Shown here: positions 13,946-20,111 of the stretch, piece by piece
Numbering within the stretch: the stretch's first letter is position 1
Layout: every line of letters begins with the position of its first letter
Assembly (NCBI GenBank): GCA_007131745.1
Contig: SLPX01000103.1
Location: 1 to 20,111 of the forward strand
Reading direction: 5' to 3'
Length of the DNA: 20,111 bases
DNA from: Myxococcales bacterium
GTDB taxonomy: Bacteria; Myxococcota; Polyangia; HGW-17; SLPX01
The notes under the pieces: model-generated
Databases searched by the model: none
What the model saw: only the letters and a program-made list of their open reading frames with translations
What the model was told of the DNA's origin: nothing
Program-made: the position numbers and the translations under genes

Positions 13946-14989
13946 ATGACCAAACCCCTTTGCCTGGTGACCGGGGCCTGTGGCTTTATGGGCACGCACA
14001 TGGTGGAAGTGCTTCGTGATCGAGGTTTTCCGGTTCGCGCCACGGATCTTCCTTCCGCGTACCGGAAAGACGACAAGGTTCGAGGAGTTTTTCCATCCGT
14101 ACTCAAGCGGCTCGACGTGGAATTCGTTCCAGCGGATCTTACAGATCCGAAATCACTTGATCCTGTTGTAAAAGATGTGAGTTATGTTTTTCACATAGCT
14201 GCCGTGTTCAATTACAGTGCTTCATGGAACTTGCTGGAAGCCGTCAATATAGCGGGAACGAGATCTTTGTTGGAGCGGTTGAGATACGGGGATTCTTTCA
14301 AAAAAATTGTTTTTTGGGGTGCCGGAGGGATATATGACCTTGAATCATCTCTTCCGATTACAGAGCAATCCCCGGTTTTGCCGGCAAATGACTATCTACG
14401 TTCCAAGTGGGAGGCGGAAAAACTCCTTAGGAGGTTTTCGGAAGAGCACAAAATGGCTTTTTCGATTGTGAGGGGTACGACGGTTTACGGCCCGAGAGGA
14501 GTATACGGCGGGGGACAGATGCTTATGGCGGCGGCTACGATGGCCGTTTCTGCGTCACCGGCCAACTGGACTTTTCGCATACCATTCGTTCATGCAAGGG
14601 ATGTATGCGGAGCAGCCTTGCACGTGGCCCGAAAACCTGCGACCGACGGAGAAGATTATATAGTCAATGACGATTCCCAACTTACAAATGTTGATTTTTT
14701 TCGTTTCGCGGCCCAGTTGACCGGGCATCCGTTCGTTAAACTGCCGCCCGTGCCGATTCGTCCGCTCAAGGCGGTTTTGAAACCAACGGCTCGTGCGCTT
14801 CAATGGATTTCGAAAAATGTTACGCATGTGCAATCGCCGCTCGAGGCCGATACGGTAGATTATCTGGGTCTGGATATTGTTTATTCTAATGACAAGCTGA
14901 AGGAGACGGGATATCAATTTCAGTATCCGGACGCGAGGCATGGAATAGCTGAAACCCTGGCGTGGTACGGCCGAAACGGTTGGATTTGA
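13946..14989 (+). CDS. Extended SDR-family NAD(P)-dependent epimerase/dehydratase-like protein
   Basis: The 347-residue protein has an N-terminal Rossmann fold with TGACGFMG (9-16) and D34 after the second strand, which favours NAD. The DLTD motif (64-67) is present, and Tyr150 and Lys154 form the YxxxK active-site motif (YLRSK). The segment that usually carries the catalytic Ser/Thr reads FWGAGGIY, with Ala126 at the key position, so the proton relay may be altered. RGTTVYGPRG and PFVHARDVC follow as in extended SDRs of the 3-beta-HSD/dihydroflavonol-reductase type. The ATG follows AGGAGG. A second, unrecognised gene lies 51 nt downstream. The substrate cannot be told from sequence. Confidence 0.92.
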   Translation: MTKPLCLVTGACGFMGTHMVEVLRDRGFPVRATDLPSAYRKDDKVRGVFPSVLKRLDVEFVPADLTDPKSLDPVVKDVSYVFHIAAVFNYSASWNLLEAVNIAGTRSLLERLRYGDSFKKIVFWGAGGIYDLESSLPITEQSPVLPANDYLRSKWEAEKLLRRFSEEHKMAFSIVRGTTVYGPRGVYGGGQMLMAAATMAVSASPANWTFRIPFVHARDVCGAALHVARKPATDGEDYIVNDDSQLTNVDFFRFAAQLTGHPFVKLPPVPIRPLKAVLKPTARALQWISKNVTHVQSPLEADTVDYLGLDIVYSNDKLKETGYQFQYPDARHGIAETLAWYGRNGWI

Positions 14990-15040
14990 TATCGACCTGA
15001 AAGAGTCGATCTGCATGAGCCGGCATACAGGAAGAAAACA

Positions 15041-15634
15041 ATGAGCAAGAAAAATATATCTGGTCCGATGCAACCGAGCGGCCGACGTTACGACTATACG
15101 GCATTGTGCCTTGCAGGAAACGCGGAGCTTGAAAATGTTATGAGGATGGGGGTTCAGCCCGAATTGAAAGATCTGGCGGGCTGGGAATTCCGCGGGTTCA
15201 ATACGCTGGAGGTCACGTCCTTGTTGGGAATTCGCAAATTCAAAAAAGGCTTTTACCAAGAGGATCCCTCTGAAGATATCAGTAAGACAAAAAAGATCAG
15301 TGGTTATAACGTCCAGGTGGTCCAGACGGCCTTGGGAGATGACTGGTTTGCAAAAATTAGAAACGGCGCGACGATCAAGCACGGGTGGTATGATTGTTAC
15401 CCGGTGAAATTGACCGAAGTTGACTGCAAATATCCCAACAGTGTTTTGATCAATTACGCATGTGCCCGCAACCCGGCCTGGGATCCCTCCAAGAAGTTAC
15501 GTGATTACCTGGTTCAGGTTTATCCCGACAACAGGGATCTTTTTCTGGGCAAAGCATATGTTGCTTTGGCTGGACCGATTCGCCTGTTTGTAAGTTATTT
15601 TGTTCTGGAAAGGATGAATGAAAGTCCCTTGTGA
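15041..15634 (+). CDS. Unrecognised protein, 197 residues, possibly linked to the SDR gene
   Basis: I do not know a name for this family. The protein is soluble and has a central block LAGWEFRGFNT, then RKFKKGFY, SGYNVQVVQ and HGWYDCYPV, with a C-terminal LRDYLVQVYPDNRDLFLGKAY before a hydrophobic stretch (IRLFVSYFVL). The regular alternation of aromatic and Gly residues resembles a small beta-rich fold. It follows the SDR gene by 51 nt on the same strand, with AGGAAG before the ATG, so the two are probably co-transcribed and may act on the same compound. No catalytic motif can be assigned. Confidence 0.8.
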   Translation: MSKKNISGPMQPSGRRYDYTALCLAGNAELENVMRMGVQPELKDLAGWEFRGFNTLEVTSLLGIRKFKKGFYQEDPSEDISKTKKISGYNVQVVQTALGDDWFAKIRNGATIKHGWYDCYPVKLTEVDCKYPNSVLINYACARNPAWDPSKKLRDYLVQVYPDNRDLFLGKAYVALAGPIRLFVSYFVLERMNESPL

Positions 15635-16020
15635 TTGAGGATGGATTCGGATGGACGGGGGACTTGACGGACCTTGAAAACACAAATATCATTTTCTCAT
15701 AGACGGACCGAAACCTTTGTTGAAGGAATTTCTCGACAGCTGGTAGACGGCCGATTTTTCGATCTTGACTGCCGGGTGTGAAAAGAGCATGCCCGGTCGT
15801 CGTAATAGTCAAACCAGAAATTATCTGTTGTAAGGTGCTCGAAGACAACTTTGGGATCCGGGTTCCAATCCATCCTGTCGGATACACCAGGAGTTAACAG
15901 TTGTTTTCGAGCCGGCCGCGGGGAGATATACGCTGTCATTTGACCGCTTTCCTCGGCCGGGAATGGAACTTGTCGTGTGTGAGTTATGGGTGAGAGGTTT
16001 GAAGAACTTGGGGTGAAGTC
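15635..16020. other. 386-bp gap with a possible small minus-strand gene
   Basis: The plus strand has no gene here. The direct repeat GACGGACC occurs twice near 15668 and 15704. The only ORF worth noting is the minus-strand frame 15697-15939, listed separately. I saw no convincing terminator or promoter. Confidence 0.5.
15697..15939 (-). CDS. Possible small protein, 80 residues
   Basis: This frame fills most of the gap between two plus-strand genes and overlaps neither. The middle part (VFEHLTTDNFWFDYYDDR) looks protein-like, while the C-terminal third is basic and Ser/Thr-rich. An AGGA lies 11 nt before the ATG, a little far. It has no recognised domain. It would converge on the gene at 15041-15634. 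Coding status is uncertain. Confidence 0.4.
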   Translation of the reverse strand: MTAYISPRPARKQLLTPGVSDRMDWNPDPKVVFEHLTTDNFWFDYYDDRACSFHTRQSRSKNRPSTSCREIPSTKVSVRL

Positions 16021-17787
16021 GTGTTGTTGAAGGATTTTATCGAACGGACGCGTATGGTCGACATAAAGGCTTTTCCTGAAGATCGGGTGGACAAGCTTCT
16101 ATCCGACTTGGAAAAGGCGGGTGGTCTGGCCGATCTGGAAGATGATTGGACCCCCTTGCTTTCCAAGGTTCCGGTTGCCCATGTAAAAAGGCTTTCAACG
16201 GCTGTAAGCGCGTGGAAAGAAAGGGAAGAAACATTCGTCCGGCTGGTCAGGAGCTTGGAATCGAGCGGCTTTGCGGAGCTGCCTGGTGCTGCTGCGGAAA
16301 AGGCTCTTGTTTCGCACAAGCTTTGGGCATTGGGGAGGGCGGTCAGAATGTGTCCCAAAGATGATTTTGCGACTGAAGAAGAATGGGCCGAGGCGTTGGC
16401 CGCTCACGTGGATACATGGAGTGGAGCGGTTAATCTCTGTTTGAAAAGGGGGGAGATGCAGTGCCGGTTGCAAGATGATCACCCGGAAGCCGGGAATTTC
16501 GGAGAATACGCAAGACGGAGAGAAAGCCTTTCGAACATGCCGAATCATCGGTGGATGGCTTCGCGCCGCGGTGAAAAGATGGGCGCTCTCAAGATATCGT
16601 TCAGTTGGCCCGAATCCAACATAAAATCATTTGTTGAGTCCATGTTGCCTAGAATGGGTCCCGCGGCAAAGGAAAGGGGCGGGGATTCCGCCGCGGAAGA
16701 ATTGATATGGAATGATCTTCCTCCGGTCATAAGATCTGTTTTGGACCGTAGGGCTGAAGACGAAGCCATTCGGAGCGCGGTCACTATATATACAGACTTG
16801 CTCAAAAGTTCACCTTTGTGCGATGGGCCTGTCGGATCCATAGCCATAGGTTCCGCAACGGCCAAGCTGGGCGTGGCGGTGGTTTCGGATTTTGACGAAT
16901 TGAGCACGGGTGCGGTGATAGAGGGAACCGACTGGGAAGCGGATATGCTTGCATTGTTGAGAGGGCATGGTTTGACGTGTGTGCTCGTTCCCTCCACCGC
17001 GCCCGACAAAGACAAGCTGGCCTTGGTCAGAAAGGTCCTTGCGGTTCATTTCTCCGTTATTCCGGTGCGGAGCGCGGCTCTTGCAGAAGGGAGAATAAAA
17101 ATTCTTCAACGAAAGCCTGATTTGGCTCCGGAGTTGGCATCCGCTCTGGTGCTTGCAAACAGGGCTTTGAATCCCGCAACTGCATGGTCCGAGGTGGATC
17201 CCGTTAACATTGGTCTTGCCGAATATCAGAACGATATCGATAAAAATCGTTTGGCCACCGGGCTTACGGAAGCCCGCAGACTGTTCTTCCTGGACAGGCA
17301 CGCAGGAGAAACAGTCCGGATCGGAGCGAAACCTTCGAACTTTGTTGGGAAGGGGGTGGGAGAAAAAGCCGTTGCGTCCAGATTGAAACCGAATCCCCTT
17401 GTCAAGAGCATCGGTGATCTGAAATCCGGCATGATGGTTTCGGGTGTGGTATCGAACATAACCCGCTTCGGTGTTTTCGTGAATCTAGGTCTCGAGGAAG
17501 AGGCGATGATACACATATCGGAGTTGTCGGACCGGTTCACCAATGCGCCTGAAGAAGTGGTATCCCTGGGGCAACAGGTCAATGCGCGGGTTTTGGAGGT
17601 GGATGTTGAAAAGAAAAGGGTCGCGCTCACGCTGAAAAACAACGATAAAAACGGTCCGCTCTCCAGGTCGGTCCAGGAGTCGAAACCGCCCGATTCCCAC
17701 AAGAAGCCTATGGGTGAGCGCCGGGGAAAGAGAACCCGGGATAGAAACGAAGCCCTCCGTCAATTGGAAGATCTGTTCAAAAAATAG
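16021..17787 (+). CDS. Divergent, shortened Tex-like protein with C-terminal S1 domain
   Basis: The 588-residue protein resembles the transcription accessory protein Tex in its framework. FGEYARRRESLSNMPNHRW and RRGEK (about 160-187) correspond to Tex's IPSHR...RGEKEG block. SALVLANRALNPATAW and NIGLAEYQNDID (about 380-407) correspond to its ARRLQDPLAELV and SIGVGQYQHDV. The S1 RNA-binding domain (about 467-540, MMVSGVVSNITRFGVFVNLG) is intact. The YqgF nuclease-like motif, normally GVDPG, reads AIGSATAKLG near 271, without the Asp. The helix-hairpin-helix block between QYQHDV and S1, about 150 residues in Tex, is reduced to about 60. The start is GTG 16021, with GGGGTG before it and an upstream stop at 16000. 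The basic C-terminal tail may add RNA binding. Confidence 0.85.
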   Translation: MLLKDFIERTRMVDIKAFPEDRVDKLLSDLEKAGGLADLEDDWTPLLSKVPVAHVKRLSTAVSAWKEREETFVRLVRSLESSGFAELPGAAAEKALVSHKLWALGRAVRMCPKDDFATEEEWAEALAAHVDTWSGAVNLCLKRGEMQCRLQDDHPEAGNFGEYARRRESLSNMPNHRWMASRRGEKMGALKISFSWPESNIKSFVESMLPRMGPAAKERGGDSAAEELIWNDLPPVIRSVLDRRAEDEAIRSAVTIYTDLLKSSPLCDGPVGSIAIGSATAKLGVAVVSDFDELSTGAVIEGTDWEADMLALLRGHGLTCVLVPSTAPDKDKLALVRKVLAVHFSVIPVRSAALAEGRIKILQRKPDLAPELASALVLANRALNPATAWSEVDPVNIGLAEYQNDIDKNRLATGLTEARRLFFLDRHAGETVRIGAKPSNFVGKGVGEKAVASRLKPNPLVKSIGDLKSGMMVSGVVSNITRFGVFVNLGLEEEAMIHISELSDRFTNAPEEVVSLGQQVNARVLEVDVEKKRVALTLKNNDKNGPLSRSVQESKPPDSHKKPMGERRGKRTRDRNEALRQLEDLFKK

Positions 17788-17830
17788 ACGACTGACAGCC
17801 TTTTGGGTTTGTCGCCGACCGGAGCCGCAA

Positions 17831-19435
17831 TTGATATTCGATTTGTTAAAAAACCCCTTAAAAAGATTGATTCCAATTGTTGTATTTCTGATCGGCGCGG
17901 CCGGAGGAGTTCTGTACGGAGTCGTTCTTGCCTTGAAGACCGGATCCCTTCTGCCGTTAGGGGCCGGTCTTTCCGCTGGATTCGCCGTGGGAGGCATCGG
18001 TTTTCTCGTGGCTTTCCATTCAGCATGCCGGGCTACGGATGGGTCACTCGTTGATCGGTTTACGCCCCTGATAATTTACATCATCGCAGCGGCCGGACTC
18101 GCCGGCGGTGCGGGAAGCCGGCTTCTCCGGCCGTCGGAAGACAATCATTTTGTTTACATGGCCGATTCTTTGAACCACGGAAAATTGGAGATGCTCCGTC
18201 CTCCTCCTCATGGAAACGATTGGGCGAGGGTGGTCGAGATCACCATGAGGGACGGCCGGAAGTTGCGCGGATCTCCATGGCGGACGGTTGGCCCGAGGGC
18301 TTTCAGGACAACTGCTGGAGAAATGTTGGAGCTTGCTCCCGGAGACGTGGCTTCCAGGCACAATGTTTGGTATGTATCTTTTCCTCCTCTGCCTGCAAAA
18401 TTGATGATGCCGGGCGTGGCTATTTGGGGATATGATTTCAACGATGTCTGGTTTACCTTGCTGATAGCGGCGTTGAATCCCGTCTTGTGTTTTTTCGTGC
18501 TCGAGTCACTTCGCCGGAAAGGGCTCGGCGGGAGATCTCTGAAAAACAATCTATGGTTGACGCTTTTTTTCTGTTTCGGAACAGTGCACTTTTACTGCGC
18601 TGTCTTAGGCCAGGTTTGGTATACGGCCCAGATTGTAGCGACGACCCTGCTCTTGGGGTATATTTTAGCTTCCATGGATCCTGCACGGCCATTGTTGGCC
18701 GGACTCATGTTGGGGCTTGCTTTCATCACCCGTACTCCCATGTTGTTCGCGGCGCCCTTTTTTCTTTTGTCCGCTCTCCATCCCGGGAAGTCATCGGCTG
18801 AAAACGGACCCGTTTTTTGGGATCATTTCAGGGATGTCGAGTGGAAACCTGCATTTAAGAGAATTCTTTTATTTGGACTGCCTGTTTGCCTGATCGGCAT
18901 ATGGATGGCTGTTCTCAACTATATGCGTTTTGACAATCCCTTCGAATTCGGACACACCTATCTGAACATACGTTGGATTGACCGGATACAGCGCTGGGGA
19001 TTGTTTAACATTCATTATGCGCCCCGGAACTTGTCGGCAGCGTTCACGTTGCTTCCCCACATACAGGCGAGGTATCCGTATTTAATTATAAGCCGGCACG
19101 GAATTAGTCTCCTTGCAACAACTCCGCTGCTGTTATATACGTTTTGGCCCAAGGAAAAAGGATGGCTTCATCATCCTTGTTGGGTCAGTATAGCGTTCAT
19201 GGCCGGATTGCACTTTTTCTACCAGAACTCGGGCTTTGTGCAGTTCAGCTACAGGTTCAGCCTGGATTACACACCTTTTTTGGTGATGCTTCTGGCCCTT
19301 TCCAAGCGGAAACTGGGAACCACAGCGAGTGCGCTTTTGGTTTGGTCCCTTTTGGTTCATACTTTCGGAGCTCTCAGTTTCGGCAGATGGCATGATTTTT
19401 ATGCAAGAGGAAACTGGCTCTTTGTAATCGACTGA
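17831..19435 (+). CDS. Polytopic membrane protein, GT-C glycosyltransferase-like
   Basis: The 534-residue protein has about ten or more membrane segments, the first three at about 12-33, 40-62 and 78-97. The first large outside loop begins DNHFVYMADSLNHGKLEM and ends WYVSFPPLPAKLMMPG. This acidic-then-PPLPA pattern is typical of GT-C (PMT/ArnT-like) transferases that use polyprenyl-linked sugars, and of related unassigned membrane proteins. Between these motifs lies an extra hydrophilic insert (about 127-176) that looks beta-rich. I chose TTG 17831, because GGAG lies 6 nt before it and earlier codons lie within the upstream gene in another frame. The donor and acceptor are unknown. It follows the Tex-like gene by 43 nt. 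Confidence 0.83.
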   Translation: MIFDLLKNPLKRLIPIVVFLIGAAGGVLYGVVLALKTGSLLPLGAGLSAGFAVGGIGFLVAFHSACRATDGSLVDRFTPLIIYIIAAAGLAGGAGSRLLRPSEDNHFVYMADSLNHGKLEMLRPPPHGNDWARVVEITMRDGRKLRGSPWRTVGPRAFRTTAGEMLELAPGDVASRHNVWYVSFPPLPAKLMMPGVAIWGYDFNDVWFTLLIAALNPVLCFFVLESLRRKGLGGRSLKNNLWLTLFFCFGTVHFYCAVLGQVWYTAQIVATTLLLGYILASMDPARPLLAGLMLGLAFITRTPMLFAAPFFLLSALHPGKSSAENGPVFWDHFRDVEWKPAFKRILLFGLPVCLIGIWMAVLNYMRFDNPFEFGHTYLNIRWIDRIQRWGLFNIHYAPRNLSAAFTLLPHIQARYPYLIISRHGISLLATTPLLLYTFWPKEKGWLHHPCWVSIAFMAGLHFFYQNSGFVQFSYRFSLDYTPFLVMLLALSKRKLGTTASALLVWSLLVHTFGALSFGRWHDFYARGNWLFVID

Positions 19436-19470
19436 AAAAAAGTTTGCAGAGTAAAACACCCCCAAGCTGC

Positions 19471-19482
19471 GGAGAAAACTCC
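19471..19482 (+). promoter_or_regulatory. Ribosome-binding site in a small hairpin
   Basis: The GGAG site (19471-19474) can pair with CTCC (19479-19482) across AAAA, directly before the ATG at 19483. With only four base pairs it is weak, but it could lower initiation. Confidence 0.25.
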
Positions 19483-20111
19483 ATGTATCTTTGTCCCAAC
19501 TGTCACGAAGAAATACCGGATCGTGTCAAACGAAACACCGAAGATTGTCCTTTTTGTCACGAGGCATGGCCACCCGAGCCCGTGATTGATGAACCCGAAG
19601 AACCCGAGGCCGCGCAGGACGGCTGGGCAACCCAAGCCGGTGGAGCGGCAGGTGATTCAGCTCATCCGGTGCCGCCTATTGAAGAGCCGAAATCCAAGGT
19701 GAAAATGTTCCTGTTGATCGGAATAGGGATCCTGCTTCTGGGCGGCGGTGGAGCGGGCGCGTATTTCGCCTTCTTTAGAGGCGAAGAAAAGGTGGCTTCT
19801 GACAAGGCGATCACCGTCAATGTAGGCGATGAGGAAGTGAGCATTGACAAAATTTACGGTGAAGAATTCGAAGAAATGGTGGCCTGGCATAACGAGGTTC
19901 GAAGAGCGATCCTTGAATTCTTGGCTTCCAGGTGCGAGCCCTACAGGAAAAGCGGGTTTTCGTTTTCATCCCAGCTTGTAAAGCGTGAAAAATTCGTGTC
20001 GACCACAAAGAGAGTCAGTAACCTGGAACTCGAAATCAGGCAGGAAGAGGGGGACCCTGTCCCACTGGACAATTTCAATTGGTATAATTGTCCAGGTATT
20101 TTGGCTTATGT
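19483..20111 (+). CDS. Zinc-ribbon and single-membrane-segment protein (3' end cut by window)
   Basis: The frame starts at ATG 19483 and is open to the window edge, with 209 codons visible. An N-terminal zinc ribbon has CPNC (C4, C7) and CPFC (C22, C25). A Pro/Glu-rich linker follows to about residue 70, then one membrane segment (about 75-98, FLLIGIGILLLGGGG), then a soluble, charged domain with two further Cys (an ASRCEP block and YNCPG). No signal peptide precedes the zinc ribbon, so the ribbon is probably cytoplasmic and the C-terminal part outside, by analogy with the common zinc-ribbon/TM architecture. The role is unknown. It lies 47 nt after the GT-C-like gene and is probably in the same operon. 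Confidence 0.8.
   Translation, partial: MYLCPNCHEEIPDRVKRNTEDCPFCHEAWPPEPVIDEPEEPEAAQDGWATQAGGAAGDSAHPVPPIEEPKSKVKMFLLIGIGILLLGGGGAGAYFAFFRGEEKVASDKAITVNVGDEEVSIDKIYGEEFEEMVAWHNEVRRAILEFLASRCEPYRKSGFSFSSQLVKREKFVSTTKRVSNLELEIRQEEGDPVPLDNFNWYNCPGILAY

Noticed and set aside
14555..15382. Minus-strand frame of 275 codons
   Set aside because: It is antisense to the SDR gene and the gene after it, both better supported.

Overview
The window is a gene-dense bacterial chromosome segment of moderate GC with many TTG and GTG starts. Its content points to a lineage of the former Deltaproteobacteria, possibly close to Myxococcota or Bradymonadia. The clues are a DUF507 protein, a lipoprotein with an Asp/Gly/Pro-rich linker after its lipid-anchor cysteine, tandem cyclic-nucleotide-binding domains paired with an NtrC-type regulator, and long-loop GT-C-like membrane proteins. 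This placement is an inference from gene families, not from a marker tree. No rRNA, tRNA, CRISPR array or transposase gene was found.

Layout. 1-1777 (minus): a response regulator with one intact and one degenerate receiver, a Nif3-like metal protein, and the start of a further gene joined by an ATGA overlap. 1995-4221 (plus): a 64-residue Cys/His-motif protein, murA, a possible 23-codon linker ORF and an unrecognised protein. 4251-6279 (minus): rng (RNase E/G family) overlapping folK. 6280-7297: a 1-kb stretch with no convincing gene but dense structure. 7298-10016 (minus): an NtrC-type sigma54 activator followed by a protein with two cyclic-nucleotide-binding domains. 10232-12401 (plus): DUF507 protein, mtnA and an HExxH protein overlapping mtnA by GTGA. 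12414-13772 (minus): a lipoprotein with beta-propeller-like repeats. 13946-15634 (plus): an SDR-family protein without the usual catalytic Ser/Thr, and an unrecognised protein. 15697-15939 (minus): a possible small gene. 16021-20111 (plus): a divergent, shortened Tex-like protein with an S1 domain, a GT-C-like membrane protein, and a zinc-ribbon/transmembrane protein cut by the window edge.

The most interesting part is 6300-6866. A near-consensus sigma54 promoter on the plus strand (6453-6469) has a perfect 7-4-7 palindrome about 123 bp upstream of its expected start, where enhancer-binding proteins normally bind, and a strong intrinsic terminator about 390 nt downstream (6833-6866). No conventional ORF lies between them. 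This looks like an orphan sigma54-dependent non-coding RNA gene, divergent from rng, and it carries a 16-bp periodic GTTAAGTT repeat. Next to it, 7017-7245 is a 230-bp nested foldback that could be a structured RNA or a non-autonomous repeat. The second notable item is the Tex-like protein at 16021-17787, which keeps the Tex framework motifs and S1 domain but has lost the YqgF acidic signature and the helix-hairpin-helix block.
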